Assembly: GCA_964507795.1 (NCBI GenBank)
Contig: CAZDQV010000011.1
Span: 1 to 33,144 of the forward strand
DNA: 33,144 nt
Reading direction: 5' to 3'
From: UMGS973 sp964507795
GTDB lineage: Bacteria > Bacillota > Clostridia > Peptostreptococcales > Anaerovoracaceae
Shown here: positions 24,724 to 33,144 of the stretch, piece by piece
How the letters are laid out: each line of letters begins with the position of its first letter
Numbering within the stretch: the stretch's first letter is position 1
Translations under genes and position numbers: made by a program
Notes under the pieces: model-generated
Seen by the model: the letters and a program-made list of their open reading frames with translations, nothing else
Databases searched by the model: none
What the model was told of the DNA's origin: nothing

Positions 24724-25560
24724 ATGAAAAACAGACATTTGATAACAAAAGAATATGTAAAAAATATACTGAGGGAAAGGCCACAGGATATGCACAAAGG
24801 TCAGTGCGGCAGAGTCTTGATTATTGCCGGAAGCAAAACCATGACAGGTGCTGCAGTATTGTGTGCAAAAGGTGCATTCAGGTCAGGCGCAGGCCTTGTT
24901 TATGCCAGCCTTCCGGTAGAGATATTCTTAATTATGCAGGTATCTGTTCCTGAAGCGATATGCATTATGCGAAGCCGTGAAACAGATTTAAGCCTTTATG
25001 ATGCAATTGCGATAGGTCCCGGGATTGGCAATGACAAAGCAAACGCGGATATAATTAAGAGATTACTTGCAGAATATACAAAAACTCTGGTGATAGATGC
25101 AGATGGATTAAATATTATAGCATCAGCAAATCTCTTTGAAGAGATGAAGGCAAGTGATGCAGATATAGTTATAACTCCACATATGGGAGAAGCGGCAAGG
25201 CTTCTTGGAAACAAGTCTTGCGAGCGCGAGGAAATTGCATGCAACCTGTCATCTCTGACAGGCGCAACAACGGTTCTCAAAGGTGCAGACACTATAGTGA
25301 CATCCGATGGCGAAATATTGTATACTAATACTACAGGAAATCCCGGAATGGCAACAGCAGGTTCGGGCGATACATTGACAGGAATAATAGCTTCTCTGGC
25401 AGCACAGGGATACAGTGGATTTGAAGCGGCATCATGCGGCGTATATATACATGGACTTGCCGGAGATATGGCCGCATCTGAGATGGGACAATGGGGCATC
25501 ATGGCATCAGACATTGCAGAATTCACACCGGGAGCCATCAAAAAAACAATCGGAACTTAG
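24724..25560 (+). CDS. nnrD: ADP/ATP-dependent NAD(P)H-hydrate dehydratase
   Basis: This ribokinase-fold enzyme repairs damaged NADH and NADPH by dehydrating their hydrates. The 278-aa product has CGRVLIIAGSKTMTGAAVLC, the domain core GAFRSGAGLVY, AIGPGIGND, VIDADGLNII, ITPHMGEAARLLG and the catalytic A212-G-S-G-D216. It is a stand-alone dehydratase: the N-terminal epimerase half (NnrE) found in many bacterial fusions is missing. The ATG lies two bases after mgtE, with no separate RBS of note (GAAATG context), so translation probably depends on coupling. No terminator separates it clearly from the transketolase genes. Confidence 0.93.
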   Translation: MKNRHLITKEYVKNILRERPQDMHKGQCGRVLIIAGSKTMTGAAVLCAKGAFRSGAGLVYASLPVEIFLIMQVSVPEAICIMRSRETDLSLYDAIAIGPGIGNDKANADIIKRLLAEYTKTLVIDADGLNIIASANLFEEMKASDADIVITPHMGEAARLLGNKSCEREEIACNLSSLTGATTVLKGADTIVTSDGEILYTNTTGNPGMATAGSGDTLTGIIASLAAQGYSGFEAASCGVYIHGLAGDMAASEMGQWGIMASDIAEFTPGAIKKTIGT

Positions 25561-25609
25561 TGAGATATTAAACTTTTTCTTATAACAGTATTTCTGAAAG
25601 GTGAACAAA

Positions 25610-26428
25610 ATGAATTACAAAGAACTTGAAACAATTGCATCAAAAATAAGAGTAGACGTCATTAAAGCTATATATAATGCGGGCTCAGGGCATCCGGGCG
25701 GATCACTGTCTGCAGCAGATATAGTTGCATGCCTTTATTTTGGGGAAATGAATATTGACCCTGATAATCCGGACAAATGGGACAGAGACAAACTGATTCT
25801 TTCCAAAGGACATGCGGGACCTGTACAGTATGCGGCTCTTGCAGAGCGAGGATACTTCCCTGCAGATGATATTATGTCACTTCGAAAACTGGGCTCGGCT
25901 TTTCAAGGACACCCATGCAGAGGTAAAGTTAAAGGCATAGAGATGTCCACAGGTTCGCTGGGACAGGGCATATCAGCATCAGTAGGTATGGCTCTTGCCA
26001 ACAAGCTTGACCAAAATCCCGGAAGAATATATACAATACTTGGTGATGGTGAACTGCAGGAAGGTCTGGTATGGGAAGCTGCAATGTCAGCAGCACATTA
26101 CGGCCTTGACAATCTTACAGCTGTTGTTGACTGGAACGGATTGCAGATTGATGGCAGGAATGAAGATGTAATGACAGTTGCACCGATAGAAGAAAAATTC
26201 AAAGCTTTTGGTTGGAATGTAATGATTGTTAACGGACACGACATGAAACAGCTTCATGAGGCTTTTGAAGCAGCAAAAACCTGCAAAGATAAACCAACAG
26301 CAATAATAGCTAAAACAGTGAAAGGCAAAGGAGTTTCATTCATGGAGGATCAGGCAGGCTGGCATGGCAAAGCTCCGGACGAACAGCAGGCCAGACAGGC
26401 AGTATCAGAACTTGGAGGTGAATGGTAA
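25610..26428 (+). CDS. Transketolase, N-terminal subunit
   Basis: Transketolase moves two-carbon units between sugar phosphates in the pentose phosphate pathway. Here the enzyme is split in two, a form common in Clostridia and archaea. This 272-aa part holds the thiamine-diphosphate pyrophosphate-binding half: AGSGHPGGSLSAADIV near the start, LSKGHAGPVQYAAL, EMSTGSLGQGIS, and the TPP motif G145-D146-G147-E148 leading to DWNGLQIDG. AAAGGTG lies before the ATG at 25610; a GTG at 25601 in the same frame would sit inside the RBS. Its stop overlaps the start of the second subunit. Confidence 0.95.
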   Translation: MNYKELETIASKIRVDVIKAIYNAGSGHPGGSLSAADIVACLYFGEMNIDPDNPDKWDRDKLILSKGHAGPVQYAALAERGYFPADDIMSLRKLGSAFQGHPCRGKVKGIEMSTGSLGQGISASVGMALANKLDQNPGRIYTILGDGELQEGLVWEAAMSAAHYGLDNLTAVVDWNGLQIDGRNEDVMTVAPIEEKFKAFGWNVMIVNGHDMKQLHEAFEAAKTCKDKPTAIIAKTVKGKGVSFMEDQAGWHGKAPDEQQARQAVSELGGEW

Positions 26429-27357
26429 TGGCAGACAAAATGGCAACAAGAGAGGCTTATGGCAAAGCACTTGTAGAGCTTGGTAAAAAATATGACAATC
26501 TGGTGGTTATGGATGCGGATCTTTCAGGTTCAACCAAAACAGCTCTTTTTGCAAAAGAATATCCGGAGAGATTTTTCAATATGGGTATTGCAGAACAGAA
26601 CATGTATGCGGCTGCAGCAGGACTTGCAACGTCAGGCAAAATCGTATGTGCGAGCACTTTTGCAATGTTTGCGGCAGGCAGGGCTTTTGAAATTATACGT
26701 AACTCCATAGGATATACACACGCAAATGTCAAAATCTGTGCAACCCATGCAGGCATCACTGTAGGCGAGGATGGAGCAACACATCAGACTTTTGAGGATA
26801 TTGCTCTGATGCGTACGATACCGGGGATGACAGTTTTAAATCCAAGCGATGGAGTATCGGCGGCAAAGCTCCTCGAAAAAGCCGTGGCAATGGAAGGACC
26901 GTGCTATGTAAGACTTGGCAGAAGTGCAGTTCCTGTATTTTATGATGAATCAGCAGAATTTGAAATAGGTAAAGGTAAAACTCTAAAAGAAGGCAAAGAT
27001 GCAACTGTAATAGCAACGGGCATAATGGTAAATGAAGCTATGATGGCTGCAGATGAACTAAAGAAGCAGGGTATAGATATCAGGGTTATAGATTTGCATA
27101 CTATCAAGCCGATAGACAAGGACATAATTATAAAGGCGGCAGAAGAAACAGGAGCAATTGTCACAGCAGAGGAACATTCAGTAATAGGAGGCCTTGGCAG
27201 TGCCGTTGCAGAGGTTGTAGCGACAGAGACCCCTGTAAAGATGAAATTTGTCGGGCAGCATGATGTGTTTGGAGAATCAGGCAAGCCTGATGAGCTCAGG
27301 AAAAAATATGGTATGACAGCAGATGACATAGTTAATGCAGTTAAAGAACTGATATAA
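26428..27357 (+). CDS. Transketolase, C-terminal subunit
   Basis: This 309-aa part carries the pyrimidine-binding and C-terminal domains: RFFNMGIAEQNMYAAAAGLA holds the conserved glutamate, THAGITVGEDGATHQ is the substrate-contact region, and DLHTIKPIDKD with AEEHSVIGGLGSAVAE forms the C-terminal domain. It needs the preceding N-terminal subunit to act. GGAGG (26414-26418) lies nine bases before the ATG at 26428, which overlaps the previous stop (TAATG); the ATG at 26422 is too near that RBS. Confidence 0.95.
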   Translation: MADKMATREAYGKALVELGKKYDNLVVMDADLSGSTKTALFAKEYPERFFNMGIAEQNMYAAAAGLATSGKIVCASTFAMFAAGRAFEIIRNSIGYTHANVKICATHAGITVGEDGATHQTFEDIALMRTIPGMTVLNPSDGVSAAKLLEKAVAMEGPCYVRLGRSAVPVFYDESAEFEIGKGKTLKEGKDATVIATGIMVNEAMMAADELKKQGIDIRVIDLHTIKPIDKDIIIKAAEETGAIVTAEEHSVIGGLGSAVAEVVATETPVKMKFVGQHDVFGESGKPDELRKKYGMTADDIVNAVKELI

Positions 27358-27376
27358 TTGATACGAGACGATAATC

Positions 27377-27410
27377 TCCCTTTCGAAATCACAGAAAGGG
27401 ATATTATTTT
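27377..27410 (+). terminator. Probable terminator after the transketolase genes
   Basis: TCCCTTTC (27377-27384) pairs with GAAAGGGA (27394-27401) around nine bases, followed by TATTATTTT. The T tract is interrupted. Confidence 0.6.
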
Positions 27411-27440
27411 GTGGAAAAAAGAAATAATTACATAATATGG

Positions 27441-27469
27441 TTGACAAAAGATAGATTCAGTGCTAAGAT
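27441..27469 (+). promoter_or_regulatory. Possible upstream promoter of the ftsE leader
   Basis: TTGACA (27441-27446) and TAAGAT (27464-27469) have a 17-base spacer, 140 bases before ftsE. An imperfect hairpin lies downstream (about 27509-27536; TTCAAACA and TGTTGAA). Confidence 0.4.
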
Positions 27470-27543
27470 ATACATGGCAATAAGTGGAATAAAAAATGCG
27501 GCGCATTAATTCAAACAATATAATGTTGAATTGCGTATATGGT

Positions 27544-27572
27544 TTGTATTTGGTGCTAATCTGTAGTATAAT
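27544..27572 (+). promoter_or_regulatory. Sigma-A-type promoter for ftsE
   Basis: TTGTAT (27544-27549) and TATAAT (27567-27572) are separated by 17 bases, 37 bases before ftsE. Confidence 0.75.
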
Positions 27573-27609
27573 TGAGGTATAATTGAAGCTTTTTGAAAGG
27601 ACAAATTTA

Positions 27610-28335
27610 ATGATTGAATTTTCAAATGTCACTAAGACATACAATTCCAATATTGGGATTGAAAATGTAAGTGTTAAAATAAATCAGGGAGACTTTGTAT
27701 TTCTTGTAGGCCCGAGCGGTGCAGGCAAATCAACATTTGTCAAACTCATATTAAAGGAGATAAATCCGGATTCAGGCAGTATCAAAATCAAAGACCGCGA
27801 GATTACAACCATGGCAAACAAAGACATCCCGGAACTTCGAAGAAACATCGGTATGGTATTTCAGGATTTCAGACTTCTTCCCAAAAAAACCGTATACGAA
27901 AATGTCGCATTTGCAATGGAAGTAATTCATAGGACTCCAAGGTCAATCAAAAGACATGTGCCACAGGCGCTGAGTCTTGTAGGAATCAGTGACAAAGCTG
28001 ACAGATATCCGGATGAACTTTCGGCAGGAGAACAGCAGAGAGTTGCAATTGCACGGGCGATTATCAATAATCCCCGCATGCTTATAGCAGACGAGCCCAC
28101 GGGCAATCTCGACCCTGAGACAGCATGGGAGATAATGATGCTGTTAAACCAGATAAACAAAAAAGGAACTACTATCGTTATGGTTACACATTCAAAGGAT
28201 ATTGTTGACAAGATGGGCAAAAGAGTAATAGCTATCGAAAACGGTCATATTGTCAGAGATGATGTGGGAGCATACAGTATAGATGATGATGCTGTCGATA
28301 CAAATGAAACATTTACAGGAGGGCTGCTTGACTGA
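27610..28335 (+). CDS. ftsE: Cell-division ATP-binding protein FtsE
   Basis: FtsE is the ATPase of the FtsEX complex, which transmits a division signal to wall hydrolases rather than transporting a solute. The 241-aa product has Walker A GPSGAGKST (34-42), the Q-loop MVFQDFRLLP, the ABC signature LSAGEQQRVAIARA, Walker B MLIADEPTGNLD and the switch histidine in MVTHSKD. The RRNIGMVFQDFRLL wording is typical of FtsE. The ATG at 27610 has GAAAGGA upstream. Its TGA overlaps the ftsX ATG by one base. A short acidic C-terminal extension (SIDDDAVDTNETFTGG) is present. Confidence 0.97.
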   Translation: MIEFSNVTKTYNSNIGIENVSVKINQGDFVFLVGPSGAGKSTFVKLILKEINPDSGSIKIKDREITTMANKDIPELRRNIGMVFQDFRLLPKKTVYENVAFAMEVIHRTPRSIKRHVPQALSLVGISDKADRYPDELSAGEQQRVAIARAIINNPRMLIADEPTGNLDPETAWEIMMLLNQINKKGTTIVMVTHSKDIVDKMGKRVIAIENGHIVRDDVGAYSIDDDAVDTNETFTGGLLD

Positions 28336-29228
28336 TGTTTAATTCTTTGAGATATACAATAAAACAGGCTTTTGGTCAGGTTCTCAGAAACAAGACGATG
28401 AGCATAGCCTCTGTGTTTTCGATTACAGCAATGCTTCTTATACTGGGGATTTTTTTCATACTGGTGATAAATATCAATATGGTTACAGAGTCAGTCAAGG
28501 CTGATTACGACACCATCGAGGTTTTTATGCTCGAGGATTCAGGTGAAGAAGACGTACAGGCGATAATAACAGGTATGACAGGCTTTGACGGTGTGGAGAG
28601 TGCAACTTACCGTACCAAAGAAGAAGCATTGTCAATCTTAAAAGAAAGATGGGGAGAACAGGGGTATTTGCTTGACAATCTTGCCGAGAACCCATTGCCG
28701 GATTCGGTTGTAATCAAGATATCAAGCCTCGAAAAGGCACAGGCAATAGCTGACAGAGTCAAATCATTTAATGGTATCGAAAAGGTCAACTATTACAAAC
28801 AGACTGTAGATAAAATCATGAAGGTTACAGATTTCATACAGCTTGCTGCTCTGATAATCATGGCATTTCTGGTTATAGTATCAGTAGTGGTTGTTGCAAA
28901 TACCGTCAAGCTTACTGTATTTGCAAGAGGTGATGAGATAAGCATTATGAAATATATAGGAGCAACCAACTGGTTTGTAAGAGGGCCGTTTCTTGTTGAA
29001 GGTATTATTATAGGCCTTTTCTCAGCAATAATATCAGTGCTGATAATTGCACTTGTTTACGCTAGAATTGTTGCAGGTATAGGAGATAATATGATGCTTA
29101 TGCTGTCAACACCTATGGTTCCAGAAGGGTTCCTTATTAAAAACATAATCGTCATATTTGTTGCACTTGGCGTTAGCATTGGAGCCTGCGGCAGTATTAT
29201 CTCAATGAGAAGATTTCTTGATGTATAG
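28335..29228 (+). CDS. ftsX: Cell-division membrane protein FtsX
   Basis: FtsX is the membrane half of FtsEX. This 297-aa protein has four predicted helices: one after the N-terminus (about residues 22-46), then a large extracellular domain (about 50-165; containing YRTKEEALSILKERWGE), then three helices in the C-terminal half (about 170-200, 222-250, 265-290). The conserved EISIMKYIGATNWFVRGPFL is the FtsX signature. The extracellular loop is where the next gene's product, the coiled-coil M23 hydrolase, is expected to bind. It is translationally coupled to ftsE (TGATG). Confidence 0.96.
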   Translation: MFNSLRYTIKQAFGQVLRNKTMSIASVFSITAMLLILGIFFILVININMVTESVKADYDTIEVFMLEDSGEEDVQAIITGMTGFDGVESATYRTKEEALSILKERWGEQGYLLDNLAENPLPDSVVIKISSLEKAQAIADRVKSFNGIEKVNYYKQTVDKIMKVTDFIQLAALIIMAFLVIVSVVVVANTVKLTVFARGDEISIMKYIGATNWFVRGPFLVEGIIIGLFSAIISVLIIALVYARIVAGIGDNMMLMLSTPMVPEGFLIKNIIVIFVALGVSIGACGSIISMRRFLDV

Positions 29229-29238
29229 GGGTATTCAA

Positions 29239-30336
29239 ATGAAAAAACTTTTTCTTATATGGATTTTAATATTAACAATGGTAATGGCAATTGCAGGAAG
29301 CTCATTTGCATATGCAGATAATCTGAGCAATATAAATTCACAGATAAATGACAAAAAATCAGAGCTTTCTCAGGGCAAGCAGGAAGAAAAAGAGCTCAAA
29401 TCCGAAATAAGTCAGCTTACAGAGAAGATAGACAGCATGCAGAATGAGATTGATATTCTTCAAAGTGAAATAAACAATACTGAATTCAAAATAACTGCAG
29501 CCCAAAGCAAGCTGACCAAATTGCAAAACAGAATAGAGAAACAAAATAAAGATTTAAACGAACGCCTCCGAAATATGTATATGAATGACAATACCAGTTT
29601 TGTTGAAGTGCTTTTGAATTCCGAAAGCCTGTCTGAACTTCTTGTTAACCTTGATCTTATCAAGCGTATACACAAAAGCGACAAAGAGGTTTTAGAGGAG
29701 CTCAAAACGCAGCATGCACAAGTTGAGAAACAAAAGAAAGAGCTGGATGAGCTCAATGCTTCTCTCAAGTCACAGCAAGGCGAGATAGAATCAAAGCAGG
29801 ATTCTCTTAATGCTGACAAGTCCGCCCTGAACAAAAAGCGACAGGCGGTAGCTTCTGAAAATGCTGAGCTTTCAGAAGAAATTGCGGATCTGCAGGCAGC
29901 AGCAGATGCCCTCACGTCACAGATTAAAAGCTATGGACAAAGCAGCAGCACTTATTCCGGCTCCATGATATGGCCGGCATCAGGCAGCATATCATGCGAA
30001 TACGGATATAGATATTGTCCATTTCACGGATATGAGCTTCATACTGGGATAGATATAGCAGTAGGTACGGGTACAAGCGTTAGAGCGGCAGCTTCAGGCG
30101 TTGTAAGACAGGCCTATTATAACAGCAGCTATGGCAACATGGTTCTTATAGATAACGGTGGAGGTATATATACACTCTATGCTCACAATAGCAGCCTGCT
30201 TGTGAGTGCAGGTCAGAGTGTATCACAGGGACAGGTTATTGCCAAGTCAGGAAATACAGGTAACTCTACAGGCCCTCACGTCCATTTTGAAGTAAGAGTA
30301 AATGGCCAATATGTAAATCCAAGGAACTATTTATAA
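29239..30336 (+). CDS. Secreted coiled-coil M23 murein hydrolase / activator (FtsEX partner)
   Basis: This 365-aa exported protein would cut peptidoglycan, or activate an amidase, at the division site. A signal peptide with AYA-D cleavage ends near residue 26. A long coiled coil fills about residues 30-235 (ELSQGKQEEKELKSEISQL style heptads). The C-terminal LytM/M23 domain carries H268-T-G-I-D272 and H347-V-H349, the metal-binding set of active peptidases; the first histidine block also includes FHGYELHTGID. Its arrangement matches EnvC/CwlO/PcsB-type partners of FtsEX. AGGGG precedes the ATG at 29239; an upstream in-frame ATG at 29218 overlaps ftsX and lacks this RBS. Confidence 0.92.
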   Translation: MKKLFLIWILILTMVMAIAGSSFAYADNLSNINSQINDKKSELSQGKQEEKELKSEISQLTEKIDSMQNEIDILQSEINNTEFKITAAQSKLTKLQNRIEKQNKDLNERLRNMYMNDNTSFVEVLLNSESLSELLVNLDLIKRIHKSDKEVLEELKTQHAQVEKQKKELDELNASLKSQQGEIESKQDSLNADKSALNKKRQAVASENAELSEEIADLQAAADALTSQIKSYGQSSSTYSGSMIWPASGSISCEYGYRYCPFHGYELHTGIDIAVGTGTSVRAAASGVVRQAYYNSSYGNMVLIDNGGGIYTLYAHNSSLLVSAGQSVSQGQVIAKSGNTGNSTGPHVHFEVRVNGQYVNPRNYL

Positions 30337-30337
30337 G

Positions 30338-31975
30338 ATGAACAAGTTAAACCCTATTGTAATTGAATTACTCAGCAAAAGAGGAATACAAGAAAAACAA
30401 GATATAATGGAATTTATAAGTCCTTCCCCAAGAAGGACTTATGACCCTTTTTTGATGCTTAACATGGATGAAGCATCAGATGTGATTTTGAAATATATCA
30501 GAGATGGCAAAAAAATCTGTATATACGGGGATTATGATGCTGATGGAATAACATCCGTTGCTATTATGATGCAGTCCCTTCGCAAGCTGACAGACAATGT
30601 CTTTTATTACATACCGTCAAGATTTGTGGAAGGGTATGGTCTTAACGTTGAAGCTATACATAATATCAAAGAAAAAGGCGCTGATTTGATTGTAACTGTA
30701 GACTGTGGCAGTGTTTCCTGCAGTGAGGTTTTGTATGCCAAAGAGCTTGGCATTGAAGTTATTGTTACAGATCACCACAATATAGACGAAAGAGCTGCTG
30801 ATTGCCTTATAGTGAACCCAAAACAGGGAAATTGCAATTATCCTTTTAAAGAACTTGCAGGATGCGGAGTGGCCTTTAAACTTATATGCGCATTGCAGCG
30901 AAAAACAGGTCAGGGCAAGGGATTTCTCAAAGATGTGCTCGATCTTGTTGCAATAGGCACTATAGGCGATATTGTACCACTTACTGATGAAAACAGAACT
31001 CTTGTCAAATATGGACTCAAAGCGATTAAAACCACCAAGCGTAAAGGCCTTTTGAAGCTTCTGGAAATGATGGCATTAAGCCCTGCAACAATCAATGCAG
31101 ACAACATTGCATATGTATTGGTGCCTCATCTCAATGCGGCAGGCAGAATGAGAGATGCGTCCTTATGTGTTGAAATATTACTTTCTGATGACGACAGGCT
31201 TATACATAACGGAGCAGAGGAGCTTATCAGATGCAACAAAGAAAGGCGACGTGTACAGGACGAGGCTTATGACAAATGTGTTGATATAGTTGAAAAGCAT
31301 CTCAAAGACAGAAACTTCATAATGATAAAGTGTCTTGATGCCCATGAAGGAATTACGGGAATTGTTGCAGGTAAATTAAAAGACAAATACAAGCGCCCTG
31401 TAGCGATTGTAACTCCAGCTGCAGACGGACTCAAAGGCACTGGCAGAAGTGTAAGCAGACTTAATCTTTATGATATAATGAAGGAACACGAGGAATATCT
31501 GGACAAATTTGGAGGGCATGCGGCAGCTTGCGGATTTACCATGTCAGATGACAATTTCAGAGAGCTCTCATACAGCCTTGATAATACAGTCACTCATATG
31601 CTCGAAGCAGACAGCTCTATATTTGATGAAGATGTGGATATTGATATGGAACTTACTGTGGATCAGATAAATCTGAAGCTTTTTAATGATATACAGCTTA
31701 TAGCGCCGTTTGGACACAAAAACAGAAAACCGGTATTTGAAGTAAAAAATGTTGCTGTAAGAGATGTGTATTATATGGGCGCAGACAACAAACATGTGAA
31801 ATTCAATATCTATGATATATATGGCAACTACGTCAGATGTGTATTGTTTAACAAGGCACATGAAAACAAAGATATACTCATAGAAAACAATACAGTTACA
31901 ATTACAGGTTGTCTGGATGAACAAAAATGGAGAAACACCCATGATGTTCAAATAATCATAAACAGTGTGAAGTAG
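30338..31975 (+). CDS. recJ: Single-stranded-DNA-specific 5'-3' exonuclease RecJ
   Basis: RecJ degrades 5' single strands in recombination and repair. The 545-aa product has the DHH phosphoesterase motifs: D65-Y-D67-A-D69-G70, the RFVEGYGLN region, TVDCGS and D145-H146-H147-N148, followed by the DHHA1 domain with G392-G393-H394-A-A-A-C-G-F and the OB-fold C-terminus. Two RecJ halves are therefore intact; the length is at the short end of the family. The ATG starts one base after the M23 gene, so it is transcribed with the division genes. AAGGA lies upstream. Confidence 0.95.
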   Translation: MNKLNPIVIELLSKRGIQEKQDIMEFISPSPRRTYDPFLMLNMDEASDVILKYIRDGKKICIYGDYDADGITSVAIMMQSLRKLTDNVFYYIPSRFVEGYGLNVEAIHNIKEKGADLIVTVDCGSVSCSEVLYAKELGIEVIVTDHHNIDERAADCLIVNPKQGNCNYPFKELAGCGVAFKLICALQRKTGQGKGFLKDVLDLVAIGTIGDIVPLTDENRTLVKYGLKAIKTTKRKGLLKLLEMMALSPATINADNIAYVLVPHLNAAGRMRDASLCVEILLSDDDRLIHNGAEELIRCNKERRRVQDEAYDKCVDIVEKHLKDRNFIMIKCLDAHEGITGIVAGKLKDKYKRPVAIVTPAADGLKGTGRSVSRLNLYDIMKEHEEYLDKFGGHAAACGFTMSDDNFRELSYSLDNTVTHMLEADSSIFDEDVDIDMELTVDQINLKLFNDIQLIAPFGHKNRKPVFEVKNVAVRDVYYMGADNKHVKFNIYDIYGNYVRCVLFNKAHENKDILIENNTVTITGCLDEQKWRNTHDVQIIINSVK

Positions 31976-31986
31976 AGGGATTGGTT

Positions 31987-33144
31987 TTGAAAAAAAGACA
32001 GTATACTGCAATAATTCTTATGGCAGGAATAATAATCGGCATGACTGCTATGTGGATAATTACAAGTTGTGCAGGCGGATTTATTAAAGTTAATGCATCT
32101 GAGTATGATGATATGCTGAAAACATACAAGAAATACAGCAAGCTTGAACAGCTGTACAGCTATATAGAGGACAATTACTATACGGATGTAGATGATGACA
32201 AGCTCATAGAAGGCGCATATGCAGGACTTGTCAAAGCCCTTGATGATCCATATTCCTCATATATGTCCAGCGACAAATATGAAGAATGGAATTCAGATGT
32301 AAGCGGTGAATTTGGAGGCATAGGAGTTACATTTACAGAAAATGATGACGGGGAATTTGAAATTGTTAGCGTGATTGATGATACTCCCGCATACAAGGCC
32401 GGGCTTCGTGCTGGCGATATCATAGAATCAGTAGATGGCAAAACTTATGATGATATGAATGATATTGTGTCTGTAATAAGAGGTGAAGAAGGCACCAGGC
32501 TCAAATTGAAGTACAAAAGAGAAGATATCGAAAAAACAGTCACAATAACAAGAGACACAATACAGATTGAGAGCGTGAAAAGCAAAATACGCAAAGACAA
32601 TGTAGGATATATCAGGATATCATCATTTATAGAAACAACATCAGATGACTTCAAAGATGCCTTGGACAGAATGGAGGATGCCGATGTCACAGGCATGGTT
32701 ATAGATATCAGAAACAATGGGGGAGGCCTTGTCGATGAAGGCCTTGCAATTGCTGATGAACTTCTTGGCAAATGCACTCTGGTATACTATGTAGACAACA
32801 AAGGCAACAAAACCTGCAGCTATTCTGACAAAAACAAAACAGATATACCGTACGTGCTGCTTGTAGACGGAGCAACCGCAAGCACTTCGGAAATACTTAC
32901 AGCAGCAGTTAAAGATAATAACGGTGGCAAAATAGTAGGAACCAAAACATTTGGCAAAGGAATAATTCAAACCACATCCAGATTCAAAGACGGTTCTGCA
33001 ATCAAACTGACAGTCATGCAATATCTGTCACCTGATGGCAATGAAATTCACAAAAAAGGCATCAAGCCTGATTATACAGTCAAACTCAAAAAAAACGATG
33101 ACACAGATTATCAACTGAACAAAGCATTGGAGATTTTAAAACAG
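31987..33144 (+). CDS. S41 carboxy-terminal processing protease (CtpA/CtpB-like), runs off the window
   Basis: The 386 codons present show a basic N-terminus and hydrophobic segment (about residues 6-28) ending in ITSC, which could be a lipobox or a membrane anchor. A PDZ domain follows (about 95-180; GIGVTFTENDDGE ... GDIIESVDGK), then the S41 core with MVIDIRNNGGGLVDE. The catalytic set fits CtpB spacing: S299 in GATASTSEI, K324 in KTFGKG and Q328, at the same intervals of 25 and 4. The TTG start at 31987 has AGAGGGA eight bases upstream. Such enzymes act outside the membrane and trim or degrade exported proteins. The C-terminal end may be only a few residues beyond the window. Confidence 0.9.
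   Translation, partial: MKKRQYTAIILMAGIIIGMTAMWIITSCAGGFIKVNASEYDDMLKTYKKYSKLEQLYSYIEDNYYTDVDDDKLIEGAYAGLVKALDDPYSSYMSSDKYEEWNSDVSGEFGGIGVTFTENDDGEFEIVSVIDDTPAYKAGLRAGDIIESVDGKTYDDMNDIVSVIRGEEGTRLKLKYKREDIEKTVTITRDTIQIESVKSKIRKDNVGYIRISSFIETTSDDFKDALDRMEDADVTGMVIDIRNNGGGLVDEGLAIADELLGKCTLVYYVDNKGNKTCSYSDKNKTDIPYVLLVDGATASTSEILTAAVKDNNGGKIVGTKTFGKGIIQTTSRFKDGSAIKLTVMQYLSPDGNEIHKKGIKPDYTVKLKKNDDTDYQLNKALEILKQ

Overview
The window is a chromosomal piece of a low-to-moderate GC Gram-positive anaerobe, most likely a member of the Clostridia. This rests on gene content: CodY, a flavodoxin/ferredoxin fusion, a transketolase split into two subunits, FtsEX with a secreted M23 hydrolase, DUF4358 lipoprotein and DHHW families, and strong AGGAGG-type ribosome binding sites. 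I cannot name the genus. Apart from one decayed remnant, every gene lies on the + strand. Many promoters are readable as sigma-A-type boxes with 17-nt spacers.

Layout. (1) 1-175: end of a tRNA-Gln(CUG) and a full tRNA-Cys(GCA) with a terminator. (2) 190-6438: housekeeping and small genes: flavodoxin-ferredoxin protein, typA, an MscS-type channel, a small membrane protein with a lysine tail, an ArsC/Spx-like protein, DUF4186, an AEC-family carrier and a NUDIX hydrolase. (3) 6476-8959: nrdR, cmk and a DUF1015 protein, closed by a terminator. (4) 8985-16416: radC, mreB, mreC, mreD, a class B PBP2, minD and an SseB-like gene. This is the classical Firmicutes shape/division locus, but with no minC, a PBP2 between mreD and minD, and an SseB-like gene overlapping minD. 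The 10-N gap in mreB is probably spurious. (5) 16417-17968: a small accessory patch with a 64-aa protein, a frameshifted ADP-ribosyltransferase-like gene (a possible broken toxin-antitoxin pair), and a decayed minus-strand gene across a 100-N gap. (6) 17969-22236: a four-gene cell-surface operon: membrane transglutaminase-like protein, DUF4358 lipoprotein, MBOAT O-acyltransferase and DHHW/AlgJ-like protein. A perfect 21-bp palindrome sits inside its promoter. (7) 22315-23261: codY with its own promoter and a probable CodY box. (8) 23277-27410: mgtE, nnrD and the two transketolase subunits. (9) 27441-33144: ftsE, ftsX, M23 murein hydrolase, recJ and an S41 processing protease that runs to the window end.

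How the genes work together. Two regions concern wall growth and division: mreBCD-PBP2-MinD for elongation and site selection, and FtsEX with the M23 hydrolase for controlled wall cleavage. The region 6 operon probably modifies an extracellular glycan with acyl groups. CodY and NrdR are the recognisable regulators. The least conventional parts are the region 6 operon with its operator, the MinD/SseB-like pair without MinC, and the broken ART-like locus.
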